A stretch of DNA of 64,000 bases from an uncultured Alphaproteobacteria bacterium. Its GTDB lineage: Bacteria > Pseudomonadota > Alphaproteobacteria > Rhodobacterales > Rhodobacteraceae. Position numbers and translations under genes: made by a program. The stretch is from the NCBI GenBank assembly GCA_902611605.1, contig CACMAH010000001.1:158588-222587 (forward strand), given 5' to 3'. Below the pieces are notes generated by a model. The model did no database searches. It was not told the origin of the DNA and saw only the letters and a program-made list of their open reading frames with translations. Shown here piece by piece: positions 43,936 through 53,358 of this stretch. The stretch's first letter is position 1; each line of letters starts with the position of its first letter.

Positions 43936-44784
43936 ATGATTTTTGCAAAAAAAATATTGATAACATTATTGATGATTTTTGGTGTAAATCTGTCTATTGC
44001 AGCAGCTGATGAATCTGCTGAGTTAGTAGTTGAAGGTCAACCTATTTTAACTAGAACAAAAGCACCAAGTCATATGGAAAATATTGATGAAGTTAGATCA
44101 GGTTGGACCTTTAGGATAAAAGAAACCCAAGCTTTACAAATGGATGACTTCGAAAATCCAGGCATGATTTTTGTAGATAAGGGAATTGACCTTTGGAACA
44201 AAATCGAGGGTTCAAAAAATAAATCATGTGCTTCTTGTCATGGTGATGCATCAGAATTTAAAGGCCTTAGAACTGTAATGCCGAAATGGAATGCTTCTGC
44301 AGGTGCATTATGGTCAATGGAAGACCATGTGAATAATTGCAGAACAGAACAGATGGGAGCAGAACCACTTAAATGGGGGAAAGCACCTATGGATTCCATA
44401 GTTGCCTTGATTGGGCTTCAATCAAGAGGAATGACTATGAATGTTAAAATAGATGGAGATGTCCAACCAATGTGGGAATTGGGAAAAGAATTATTTTATA
44501 CAAGAGTTGGTCAGTTAGATATGTCCTGTGCAAATTGCCATGAGGATAATTATGGAGTAATGATCCGTGCAGATCATCTCAGCCAGGGACAAATTAATGG
44601 TTTTCCTACATACAGACTTAAAAATGCTAAACTTAATTCTATTCATGCTAGGTTCAAAGGTTGTATGAAAAATATAAGGGCTACCCCCTATAAAGTTGGT
44701 GGTGATGAATTTAGAGCCCTTGAATTATATGTCGCATCTAGAGGAAATGGATTATCAGCCGAAACACCATCGGTAAGGAATTAA
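43936..44784 (+). CDS. soxA: sulfur oxidation c-type cytochrome SoxA (diheme)
   Basis: A 282-residue protein with signal peptide cut near NLSIAAADES. Two heme-binding CxxCH sites are present, NKSCASCHGD and DMSCANCHEDNYG, so this is the diheme type as in Paracoccus. The catalytic cysteine that becomes cysteine persulfide lies in RFKGCMKNIRATPY near the C-terminus. With SoxX it conjugates thiosulfate to SoxY. A terminator-like hairpin follows 38 bp after the stop. Confidence 0.95.
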   Translation: MIFAKKILITLLMIFGVNLSIAAADESAELVVEGQPILTRTKAPSHMENIDEVRSGWTFRIKETQALQMDDFENPGMIFVDKGIDLWNKIEGSKNKSCASCHGDASEFKGLRTVMPKWNASAGALWSMEDHVNNCRTEQMGAEPLKWGKAPMDSIVALIGLQSRGMTMNVKIDGDVQPMWELGKELFYTRVGQLDMSCANCHEDNYGVMIRADHLSQGQINGFPTYRLKNAKLNSIHARFKGCMKNIRATPYKVGGDEFRALELYVASRGNGLSAETPSVRN

Positions 44785-44822
44785 AATATTCCAAATAATC
44801 TATTGCATCAATAAAATTTTTA

Positions 44823-44860
44823 CCCCAAAATCAGTTTTAAACTAGTTTTTGGGGTTTTTT
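44823..44860 (+). terminator. intrinsic-terminator-like hairpin between soxA and soxB
   Basis: CCCCAAAA (44823-44830) pairs with TTTTGGGG (44847-44854), enclosing a 16-base loop, and is followed at once by six T. The downstream gene soxB is on the same strand and starts 18 bp later. It may partly stop transcription so that soxXYZA are made in excess over soxBCD. Confidence 0.65.
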
Positions 44861-44878
44861 ATTGGGGGAAATTTTAAC

Positions 44879-46570
44879 ATGATTTCAAGAAGACACTTTT
44901 TGCAGGCCTCAATTGCATCCTCATTTATTTTCAGTTCTTTGGGAATTAGTAATTCTGCAAAAGTGATGGCAAAACAACAAATTTCTGAAAAAAATCTTTT
45001 AGATTTTGAAAGTTTTGGAAATGTTTCAATTATGCACATTACTGACATTCATGGCCAATTAAAACCATTGTACTTTAGAGAACCAGATATTAATTTAGGT
45101 GTAGGCGATGTATTAGGTAAACCTCCACATATTACTGGAAAAGAATTTTTAAAATATTTTGATATCCCCAGTAATAGTGCTGATGCATATTCGCTATCTT
45201 CAGAAGGTTTTAGCTCACTTGCAAAATCTTATGGAAAAATGGGGGGGCTTGATAGAATAGCAACAGTAGTAAAATCAATTAGGTCTGAAAGGCCGAATGC
45301 TTTATTATTAGATGGTGGAGATACCTGGCAAGGAAGTTATACTGCCCTAAAAACAAATGGCATGGATATGGTTAAAGCATTTAATCTTTTGGGAGTGAAT
45401 GCTATGACAAGCCATTGGGAATTCACTCTAGGTATTGAAAGAGTGACGGAATTAGTCGAAAATCATATAGATTTTCCATTCCTAGGTGCCAATATTTTTG
45501 ACACTGAATGGGATGAAAGAGCTTTTCAACCCTATACTTTTGCAGAGCAAAATGGAAAAAGTATTGCAATTATTGGCCAGGCTTTTCCTTATATGCCGAT
45601 TGCCAATCCTTCTTGGATGTTTCCAGGACTTTCATTTGGAATTAGAGAAAAAAATATTCAGCAAATTGTAAATGAAGTTAAAAGTAAAAATGCTGATTTA
45701 GTAGTTTTATTATCCCATAATGGATTTGATGTTGATAGACAGCTAGCTTCTAGAATCAATGGAATAGATATTATATTTTGTGGACATACTCATGATGCTT
45801 TACCAAAACCTGTTGTTGAAAATAAAACACTCCTTGTTGCATCCGGTAGTAATGGTAAGTTTTTAAGCAGAATAGATTTGAATGTTGATAAAGGTATTAA
45901 AGATTTTAAGTATAGATTAATACCAATTTTTTCAGATGTTATTTCACAAGATAAAGAAATGAGAACGTTAATCGAAGAGGAACGAAAACCTTTTATTTCT
46001 ATTTTAAAAGAAGAAATTGGTGAGACAGAATCTCTTCTATACAGACGAGGAAATTTCAATGGGACGTGGGATGATTTAATATGTAATGCAATAATTGAAG
46101 AAAGAGGTGCAGATATCGCCTTATCACCTGGCTTTCGATGGGGACCTAGTTTAATACCTGGCAGTAAAATTACTGTAGAAGATATTTATAATGCAACAGC
46201 CATGAGTTATCCTAAAGTATATTTAACTGAGATGACAGGTAATACTCTAAAGATTATTCTTGAAGATGTAGCTGATAATTTATTCAACCCAGATCCTTAT
46301 TATCAACAAGGTGGAGACATGGTAAGAGTAGGAGGAATGGGTTATAGAATTGATATTAATAAAAAACAGGGAGATAGAATTTCAGAAATGACAATGTTAA
46401 AGACCGGGAATAAAATTGAACCTGAAAAAAATTATAAGGTTGGAGGCTGGGCATCAGTAAATGAGAATACCCAAGGTCCACCAGTCTGGGAATTAGTAGA
46501 AAATTATATTAGAAGGAAAAAGATGATACAAATTGAGAAAAATAATTCTGTTAATGTTATAACTGGTTAA
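44879..46570 (+). CDS. soxB: thiosulfohydrolase SoxB
   Basis: A 563-residue dimanganese enzyme that releases sulfate from SoxY-thiosulfonate. A Tat signal starts the protein (MISRRHFLQASIASSFIFSSLG). Metallophosphoesterase motifs are IMHITDIHGQL, LLLDGGDTWQGS, MTSHWEFTLG (with Asn replaced as in SoxB), VVLLSHNGFDVD and IIFCGHTHDALP. The 5'-nucleotidase-type C-terminal domain follows. The frame opens 10 codons earlier, but the RR-FLQ Tat motif starts at 44879, preceded by GGGGGA. Confidence 0.96.
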   Translation: MISRRHFLQASIASSFIFSSLGISNSAKVMAKQQISEKNLLDFESFGNVSIMHITDIHGQLKPLYFREPDINLGVGDVLGKPPHITGKEFLKYFDIPSNSADAYSLSSEGFSSLAKSYGKMGGLDRIATVVKSIRSERPNALLLDGGDTWQGSYTALKTNGMDMVKAFNLLGVNAMTSHWEFTLGIERVTELVENHIDFPFLGANIFDTEWDERAFQPYTFAEQNGKSIAIIGQAFPYMPIANPSWMFPGLSFGIREKNIQQIVNEVKSKNADLVVLLSHNGFDVDRQLASRINGIDIIFCGHTHDALPKPVVENKTLLVASGSNGKFLSRIDLNVDKGIKDFKYRLIPIFSDVISQDKEMRTLIEEERKPFISILKEEIGETESLLYRRGNFNGTWDDLICNAIIEERGADIALSPGFRWGPSLIPGSKITVEDIYNATAMSYPKVYLTEMTGNTLKIILEDVADNLFNPDPYYQQGGDMVRVGGMGYRIDINKKQGDRISEMTMLKTGNKIEPEKNYKVGGWASVNENTQGPPVWELVENYIRRKKMIQIEKNNSVNVITG

Positions 46571-46608
46571 TTATTTTAATAATTAAAATATTTGAATATG
46601 AGAATGAT

Positions 46609-47874
46609 ATGGTAAGAAAATTAAAAACTTCTAGAAGAAATTTTGTCGTTGGATCTTTAGCTGCAGGAAGCGCATTTATTTCAACTAGAAAGGCAATTTC
46701 CTCAAATACTGATGACAAAGCTATCACAGAAATGCAATCTTGGAACAGTGAACTTGGTGATGGTGTAGATGCTAACCCTTATGGTTATCCTAGTGAATAT
46801 GAAAAACACGTTATAAGACGTAATGTTCCTTGGTTAACAGCTGATCCAACAAGTTCAGTCAATTTCACACCTCTGCACGAATTAGACGGCACTATTACTC
46901 CTAATGGACTTTGCTTTGAAAGGCACCATGGTGGTGTAGCTATAATCGATCCAAAAAAATACAGATTTATGATCAATGGTTTAGTTGATCAAAATACTGT
47001 TTTTGACTTAAGTGATCTTTCTAGATTCCCAAGAATAAATAAACTCTATTTTTTAGAATGTGCTGCAAATTCTGGAATGGAATGGCGGGGAGCTCAATTG
47101 AATGGATGTCAATTCACTCATGGAATGATACATAATGTTTTATACACAGGAATACTATTGAAAGATATTCTGAAAGAAGTTGGGTTAAAAAATAGTGCAA
47201 AATGGATTTTAGCAGAAGGTGCGGATTCCTCTGCTATGACGCGTTCAATTCCAATAGAAAAAGCTATGGATGATTGCTTGATAGCCTTTAAAATGAATGG
47301 AGAGTCATTAAGACCTGAACAAGGTTATCCCGTTAGGCTTGTAGTTCCCGGTTGGGAAGGAAATATGTGGGTCAAATGGATTAGAAGAATTGAGGTAGGA
47401 GATAAACCTTGGCATCATAGAGAAGAAACTTCAAAATATACTGATCTATTTAGTAATGGGAAAGCAAGAAGATTTACATGGGAAATGGATGCTAAGTCAG
47501 TTATTACAAATCCTAGTCCTCAAGCTCCACTTTCACATAGAAAAGGGCCCACAGTAATAACTGGTGTAGCCTGGTCTGGACGTGGTAAAATTGACAAAGT
47601 TGACGTCAGTTTGGACGGAGGAATAAATTGGTTAGAAGCTAGATTGAGTGGACCAGCTGATAGTAAGTCTATGCATCGATTTTATTTGGAATTTAATTGG
47701 GATGGAAAACCTCTTCTTTTACAAAGTCGTGCTTTAGACGATACAGGCTATGTTCAACCCACTAAAGACCAGTTAAGATCAGTAAGGGGAGAAAACTCAA
47801 TTTATCATAATAATGGAATACAAACGTGGGCTGTTGATAGCAATGGAATAGCAGAAAATGTTGAAGTGTCTTAG
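46609..47874 (+). CDS. soxC: sulfane dehydrogenase molybdenum subunit SoxC
   Basis: A 421-residue sulfite-oxidase-family molybdoenzyme. A Tat signal is seen in KTSRRNFVVGSLAAGSAF. The molybdenum cysteine lies in LYFLECAANSGMEWRGAQ, and the dimerisation Ig-like domain begins near GPTVITGVAWSGRGKIDKVDVSLDGGINW. With SoxD it removes six electrons from the sulfane sulfur on SoxY, so thiosulfate can be taken fully to sulfate without sulfur globules. It overlaps soxD by 17 bp. Confidence 0.96.
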   Translation: MVRKLKTSRRNFVVGSLAAGSAFISTRKAISSNTDDKAITEMQSWNSELGDGVDANPYGYPSEYEKHVIRRNVPWLTADPTSSVNFTPLHELDGTITPNGLCFERHHGGVAIIDPKKYRFMINGLVDQNTVFDLSDLSRFPRINKLYFLECAANSGMEWRGAQLNGCQFTHGMIHNVLYTGILLKDILKEVGLKNSAKWILAEGADSSAMTRSIPIEKAMDDCLIAFKMNGESLRPEQGYPVRLVVPGWEGNMWVKWIRRIEVGDKPWHHREETSKYTDLFSNGKARRFTWEMDAKSVITNPSPQAPLSHRKGPTVITGVAWSGRGKIDKVDVSLDGGINWLEARLSGPADSKSMHRFYLEFNWDGKPLLLQSRALDDTGYVQPTKDQLRSVRGENSIYHNNGIQTWAVDSNGIAENVEVS

Positions 47875-48877
47875 TTCATTTTTTATTTTAATCTCTTTAT
47901 TTGTTTTTTATAGTTTTGCCTATTCTCAACCTCTTGGTTTAGGCAGACCTGCCACATATAATGAAGTTTCTTCTTGGGATATTGATATCAGACCTGACGG
48001 AAAAGGACTACCTGTGGGATCTGGATCTGTAATTATTGGTGAAGAGCTTTATACAGATAATTGTGCGAGCTGTCACGGTGATTTTGGAGAAGGTATTGAC
48101 CGATGGCCAGAGTTGGCAGGTGGTTTTGATACATTAGACAGTGAAGATCCTGTCAAAACTGTTGGTTCTTACTGGCCTTACTTATCTACAGTATGGGATT
48201 ATGTACATAGAGCTATGCCATTTGGAAATGCCCAATCCTTAAGTAATGACGAAGTTTATTCAATAACAGCGTATATTATGTATTTGAACGATTTAGTAGA
48301 CGAAGATTTTGAACTTTCAAATTTAAATTTTGAAGAAGTGCGTCTACCTAACGAGCAAAATTTTTATCAAGATAATCGTGAAGATTTAGAAAATGTAATT
48401 TATAGCAAAAGATGTATGAAAGACTGTAAAAAAGAAGCCATTATTACGAAAAGAGCAGTTGTTTTGGACGTTACCCCAGAAGAAGAGGATGTTTCTGATA
48501 ATAGTAATTCTAATGAAGATGATATTGTTAAAACTGTCAGTTTGGATGCTAAATTAATAAAAGATGGAGAAAAAGTTTTTAAAAAATGTAAGGCTTGTCA
48601 TAGAATTGGATTAAATGCTAAAAATGGAACAGGACCCCATCTGAATAATATTTTTGGGAGAGTTGCCGGTCAATTAGAAGATTATAAAAAATATTCCAAA
48701 AACATCAAAAAAATGGGTCAAGAAGGGTTGATTTGGAATACAGAAACTCTTACTTCATTCATAGAAAATCCAAAAAAATACATCACAGGTACAAAAATGA
48801 ATTTTAAAGGTATAAAAAAGAGTGATGAATTAGAAGCACTGATAGAATATCTATCAGCGACAACTATAATCAATTAA
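47858..48877 (+). CDS. soxD: sulfane dehydrogenase diheme cytochrome SoxD
   Basis: A 339-residue diheme cytochrome c with a signal peptide (FFILISLFVFYSFAYSQ). The first heme site is DNCASCHGDFGEG in the SoxD-specific N-terminal domain, with AMPFGNAQSL as its methionine-ligand region. The second is KCKACHRIGLNAKNGTGPHLNNIFG, a mitochondrial-type cytochrome c domain. An acidic, flexible linker (about 200-225) joins them. It takes electrons from SoxC. It is followed 25 bp later by dmdA. Confidence 0.95.
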   Translation: MLKCLSSFFILISLFVFYSFAYSQPLGLGRPATYNEVSSWDIDIRPDGKGLPVGSGSVIIGEELYTDNCASCHGDFGEGIDRWPELAGGFDTLDSEDPVKTVGSYWPYLSTVWDYVHRAMPFGNAQSLSNDEVYSITAYIMYLNDLVDEDFELSNLNFEEVRLPNEQNFYQDNREDLENVIYSKRCMKDCKKEAIITKRAVVLDVTPEEEDVSDNSNSNEDDIVKTVSLDAKLIKDGEKVFKKCKACHRIGLNAKNGTGPHLNNIFGRVAGQLEDYKKYSKNIKKMGQEGLIWNTETLTSFIENPKKYITGTKMNFKGIKKSDELEALIEYLSATTIIN

Positions 48878-48902
48878 TTTCATTTTTTTACTAGGCTTTA
48901 TA

Positions 48903-50015
48903 ATGTCTTCACACTTTCTTTCATTATCTAGAAGAATTAGAAAGACCCATTTTACTGATAGGGTTATAGAAAATGGTGTAAAAGGATTTACTGTTTATAA
49001 CCATATGCTTTTGCCAACTTATTTTGAAAGTGTTGAGGATGATTATCACCATCTTAAAAGAGAAGTACAGATTTGGGATGTATCTTGTGAAAGACAAGTT
49101 GAAATTGATGGCAAAGATAGTTTTAAGCTCTTAAAACTAATTACCCCAAGAAATTTAGAAAAACTATCTGTAAATAAGTGTCTCTATGTTCCACTAGTAA
49201 ATTCAAAAGGTTTAATGGTTAATGATCCAGTAATTGTAAAGATTTCAGATTACAAATTTTGGATCTCTATTGCCGATAGTGATGTCCTACTTTGGATAGA
49301 TGGAATAGTATCTGCACTAAATTTAGATGTGAAAGTGACAGAACCAGACATATCACCCTTAGCAATTCAAGGCCCAAAATCTGAACTATTGGCTTCTAGA
49401 TTATTTGGTTCTAAAATTACTAATCTTAAGCTTTTTGATATTGAAAGTTTTAATTTTGCCGGTGAAAAATTATTAATTGCAAAATCGGGATATTCAAAAC
49501 AGGGGGGATATGAGATTTATGTTAATGGACCAAAAATAGCAATTAAATTATGGGATGCCCTATTTGAAGAGGGAAAAGCATTCAATGTAAGAGCGGGCTG
49601 TCCAAATTTAATTGAACGAATTGAAGGTGGTTTATTATCCTATGGAAATGATATGACAATAGAAAATACACCTTTCGAGTGTGGTCTGGGGAAATTTTTA
49701 CAAGAGAAAATTCCAAATGAGTGCATTAGTGCTAGAGCACTTAACTCTGATAAAATCAGAGATCCAAAAAAAATAATCAGATCAATAAGTATTAACTACA
49801 AAGAAAAAATATATTGTGAGAGCATTTGGAAAGTGGTAGATGAAAAAAATAATTATGTGGGCCAAATTACATCAGGTGCATTCTCACCTGATTTTAATAA
49901 AATAGTGGCATTGGGTATGATTAATAAAGATTGTGCAAATAATAAAAACCGTCTATTCACTTTAATTAATGGAAAAAAATATCTTATGCATATTCATGAA
50001 AAACCTTTCATTTGA
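48903..50015 (+). CDS. dmdA: dimethylsulfoniopropionate demethylase
   Basis: A 370-residue GcvT-fold, tetrahydrofolate-dependent enzyme. It carries stretches that I recognise from SAR11 DmdA rather than from glycine-cleavage T proteins: GVKGFTVYNHMLLPTYFES at the start, VQIWDVSCERQVEI, the middle SKQGGYEIYV, and AGCPNLIERIEGGLLSYGNDM. Glycine T-protein lacks these. It moves one methyl of DMSP to THF and yields methylmercaptopropionate. It starts 25 bp after soxD on the same strand, so may share its transcript. A DmdA-like enzyme for another methylated substrate is the alternative. Confidence 0.8.
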   Translation: MSSHFLSLSRRIRKTHFTDRVIENGVKGFTVYNHMLLPTYFESVEDDYHHLKREVQIWDVSCERQVEIDGKDSFKLLKLITPRNLEKLSVNKCLYVPLVNSKGLMVNDPVIVKISDYKFWISIADSDVLLWIDGIVSALNLDVKVTEPDISPLAIQGPKSELLASRLFGSKITNLKLFDIESFNFAGEKLLIAKSGYSKQGGYEIYVNGPKIAIKLWDALFEEGKAFNVRAGCPNLIERIEGGLLSYGNDMTIENTPFECGLGKFLQEKIPNECISARALNSDKIRDPKKIIRSISINYKEKIYCESIWKVVDEKNNYVGQITSGAFSPDFNKIVALGMINKDCANNKNRLFTLINGKKYLMHIHEKPFI

Positions 50016-50052
50016 AGGATTACATAATTTTAAATTAGTTCGTTTCTAAGTT

Positions 50053-51366
50053 ATGAAGAATATTAATCAATCACCTAGCAGTAGCCCAAAGATAGGCCTG
50101 GTCAGTCTAGGGTGTCCAAAAGCTCTAGTTGATAGTGAAAAAATATTAACCTCACTCACACACAATGGTTATAAAATTAATAAAGATCATAGAAATGCAG
50201 ATCTGGTAATAGTAAATACTTGTGGGTTTATAGACTCAGCTAAAGAAGAAAGTATTAATACAATTTCTTCTGCATTAAATGAAAATGGAAAAGTAATTAT
50301 AACTGGATGTTTAGGTAATGATAAAGCCACTATAAAAAAATTTAATGATAAAGTTTTATCGATAAGTGGACCAAGTGAGATAAATAAAGTTTTGCGTACT
50401 GTTCAAAAATCATTTCCTCAACAGAAGAAACCTATTAGAAATTTTCTTTCTCCAGTAGGAGTAAAACTAACTCCAAAACATTACAGTTATCTTAAAATTT
50501 CTGAAGGATGTAATCATAAGTGTAAATTCTGTATAATTCCAAGTTTAAGAGGTAAATTAAAATCCTACGAAATGGATGATATTATATATGAAGCAAAAGG
50601 ATTAGTTAATAACGGCACTAAAGAATTACTTGTAATTTCTCAAGACACTTCAGCTTTCGGTATAGATTTTAAAAAATCAAATAAAACTGATATAGTTGAA
50701 TTATGTAAGTTGCTAGGACAATTAGATGTTTGGGTACGATTACATTATCTATACCCATATCCAAATGTAACTAAAATTATACCTCTAATGGCTGATAAAA
50801 AAATTTTACCATACTTAGATATACCCTTTCAACATAGTCATCCTGAAGTACTTAAAAGAATGCAAAGACCTGCTAAGAAAGATAATATTTCAAAATTAAT
50901 TGAGAAATGGAGACAAATTACTCCAGAACTTACAATAAGATCTACTTTCATAGTAGGCTATCCTGGGGAAACTGAAAATGAATTTCAGCATTTACTGGAT
51001 TGGCTAGAAGAAGTTCAGTTAGATCGAGTTGGGTGTTTCAAATACGAAAATGTAAACGGAGCAAAAGCTAATACTTTACCAAATCATTTATCAGAAGAGG
51101 TTAAAGAAGAAAGATGGAATAGATTTATGATGAAGGCACAGGATATTTCAGAAAAGAAACTCAAAAAAAAGATTGGTACAATACAAGATGTAATTATTGA
51201 TGAGCTTGATGAAGAAGGAGCAATATGCAGGACTAAGGGAGATGCACCACAAATAGACGGTAATCTTTTTATTGATAAAGATTTTGAGAACTTAAAACAA
51301 GGACAAATAGTTAGTGTTAAAGTAGATGAAGCAAGTGAATATGATCTTTGGGGAAAAGTTATATGA
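50053..51366 (+). CDS. rimO: ribosomal protein S12 methylthiotransferase
   Basis: A 437-residue radical-SAM enzyme. The N-terminal UPF0004 domain has GLVSLGCPKALVDSEKIL and VNTCGFIDSAKEES with the auxiliary-cluster cysteines. The radical-SAM cluster is EGCNHKCKFCIIPSLRGKL (CxxxCxxC). A TRAM domain (about 370-437) ends it. SLGCPKALVDSE and the length separate it from MiaB. It adds a methylthio group to an aspartate of ribosomal protein S12. It converges on ftsH. Confidence 0.95.
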   Translation: MKNINQSPSSSPKIGLVSLGCPKALVDSEKILTSLTHNGYKINKDHRNADLVIVNTCGFIDSAKEESINTISSALNENGKVIITGCLGNDKATIKKFNDKVLSISGPSEINKVLRTVQKSFPQQKKPIRNFLSPVGVKLTPKHYSYLKISEGCNHKCKFCIIPSLRGKLKSYEMDDIIYEAKGLVNNGTKELLVISQDTSAFGIDFKKSNKTDIVELCKLLGQLDVWVRLHYLYPYPNVTKIIPLMADKKILPYLDIPFQHSHPEVLKRMQRPAKKDNISKLIEKWRQITPELTIRSTFIVGYPGETENEFQHLLDWLEEVQLDRVGCFKYENVNGAKANTLPNHLSEEVKEERWNRFMMKAQDISEKKLKKKIGTIQDVIIDELDEEGAICRTKGDAPQIDGNLFIDKDFENLKQGQIVSVKVDEASEYDLWGKVI

Positions 51367-51382
51367 AAAAACTTAAAAAACT

Positions 51383-53308
51383 TTAATTTTGTGGTTGTGG
51401 TTTTAATCCTCCACCACCTTTTTTAGGCTTATTTTTTGCACCAGATTTAGGAACTGCAATTAAACTAGGAGTGTTGTCGTTGTCATCAATGTCATCAATG
51501 TCTTCAGCTCTAACAAGACTCTCACCATTCATTACTTTAGTAATTTCATTACCTGTAAGAGTTTCATATTCTAATAAACCGTTAGCTAAGTTATCTAATT
51601 TTTTCTTGTTTTTTGTAAGTATTTTTTTTGCAGTCTCATATCCTTCATCTACAATCCGTCTAATTTCAGAGTCGATTTTTTCCTGAGTTTCTGGTCCTGC
51701 TTGAATATTACCTGTAGAAGGACCAAGATAAGTTTGCTGCTCATTAATAAAATCTATATTGCCTAGTTCATTAGACATCCCAAATTGAGTGACCATAGCT
51801 CTTGCAATTTTGGTAATTTGTTGAATATCTGAAGATGCTCCCGAAGTCACATTGTCAGGGCCAAAGATAATCTCTTCTGCAACCTTCCCTCCCATTGCCA
51901 TAGCTATTTTTGATTTATACTTAAGTTTGGTAACTGAAAGTTGATCTCTTTCTGGTAAACTAAGTACTAAACCTAAAGCTCTTCCTCTTGGAATAATGGT
52001 CGCCTTATGAATTGGATCATGCTGTGGTAAGTGTAGACCAACTACTGCATGACCTGCTTCATGATATGCCGTTAATTTTTTTTCATCTTCTGTCATAACC
52101 ATTGATCTTCGTTCAGCACCCATCATGACTTTATCTTTGGCATTTTCGAAATCTTCCATTGTAACAAATCTTTTACCAATTCTAGCTGCCATCAAGGCAG
52201 CCTCATTTACTAAATTGGCAAGATCTGCACCTGAAAATCCTGGTGTGCCTCTAGCTATTATTCTCAAATCTATATCAGGCCCTAAAACAGTTTTTTTAGC
52301 ATGAACATTTAGAATTTTTTGTCGACCAGTAATATCTGGGTTAGGAACCTGTACTTGTCTATCAAATCTACCTGGTCTCAATAGAGCTGGATCTAAAACA
52401 TCTGGTCTATTTGTAGCAGCTATAAGTATGACCCCTTCATTAGCTTCAAATCCATCCATTTCAACAAGTAATTGATTTAACGTCTGCTCTCTTTCATCAT
52501 TACCTCCACCGTAACCAGCACCCCTATGACGACCAACAGCATCTATTTCATCAATAAAAACTATACACGGTGCATTTTTCTTAGCTTGATCAAACATATC
52601 TCTTACTCTGCTTGCCCCAACACCAACAAACATTTCTACAAAATCAGAACCAGAAATAGTAAAAAATGGAACTCCAGCTTCACCTGCTATTGCTCTTGCT
52701 AAAAGTGTTTTCCCTGTTCCGGGAGGTCCTACTAATAAAGCGCCTTTTGGAATTTTACCGCCAAGTCTTCCAAATTTTTGTGGGTCTTTCAAAAAATCAA
52801 CAATTTCTTCTAATTCATCCTTAGCTTCGTCAATTCCAGCTACATCATTAAAAGTAACTTTTCCATGTTTTTCGGTAAGTAATTTAGCTTTGGACTTACC
52901 AAAACCCATAGCACCGCCTCTTCCCCCACCTTGCATTCTATTCATTAAGAAAATCCAAATCCCAATAATGACAAGAAATGGTAACCATAAACCTAAGGAG
53001 GACATAAAACCAGATTTCTCTTGTTTTACAGCTTGTATTTCAACACCAGCATCTTCTAACTTCTGTACTGTAGAAGCTCCTGATGGTTGTATAACTTGGT
53101 AAGTGTTTCCACCGCTATCTCTTACAATAATTCTTTCACCATCAAGTCTTACTGCGGAAACATTTCCTTTTTCAACTTGTATGAGAAATTCAGAATAACT
53201 TACTTCTTTGGAAGAAGTTAAGTTGCTTCCAGAACTAAATACATTAAACAATGCAACTACTAATACAAACAAAACAAGCCAAAAAGCTATATTTCTTAGA
53301 TTACCCAA
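51383..53308 (-). CDS. ftsH: ATP-dependent zinc metalloprotease FtsH, TTG start
   Basis: A 641-residue inner-membrane AAA+ protease. Two membrane helices flank a periplasmic domain ([18 protein letters not shown] and [18 protein letters not shown]). The AAA+ domain has [21 protein letters not shown] and the second region [22 protein letters not shown]. The zinc site is [12 protein letters not shown], with the third ligand near [10 protein letters not shown]. The frame extends 13 codons to an ATG, but the family start (residues GNLRN-IAFW) and GGAG eight bases upstream favour the TTG at 53308. It closes the tol-tilS-ftsH block. Confidence 0.95.
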   Translation of the reverse strand: MGNLRNIAFWLVLFVLVVALFNVFSSGSNLTSSKEVSYSEFLIQVEKGNVSAVRLDGERIIVRDSGGNTYQVIQPSGASTVQKLEDAGVEIQAVKQEKSGFMSSLGLWLPFLVIIGIWIFLMNRMQGGGRGGAMGFGKSKAKLLTEKHGKVTFNDVAGIDEAKDELEEIVDFLKDPQKFGRLGGKIPKGALLVGPPGTGKTLLARAIAGEAGVPFFTISGSDFVEMFVGVGASRVRDMFDQAKKNAPCIVFIDEIDAVGRHRGAGYGGGNDEREQTLNQLLVEMDGFEANEGVILIAATNRPDVLDPALLRPGRFDRQVQVPNPDITGRQKILNVHAKKTVLGPDIDLRIIARGTPGFSGADLANLVNEAALMAARIGKRFVTMEDFENAKDKVMMGAERRSMVMTEDEKKLTAYHEAGHAVVGLHLPQHDPIHKATIIPRGRALGLVLSLPERDQLSVTKLKYKSKIAMAMGGKVAEEIIFGPDNVTSGASSDIQQITKIARAMVTQFGMSNELGNIDFINEQQTYLGPSTGNIQAGPETQEKIDSEIRRIVDEGYETAKKILTKNKKKLDNLANGLLEYETLTGNEITKVMNGESLVRAEDIDDIDDNDNTPSLIAVPKSGAKNKPKKGGGGLKPQPQN

Positions 53309-53358
53309 TTTTATATCTCCATCATAATTACATTTAAATAAGTGCAATTTAAATTAAT

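Noticed and set aside
44849..44878. Ten-codon extension of SoxB
   Set aside because: It would start inside the terminator-like hairpin and push the Tat motif away from the N-terminus.
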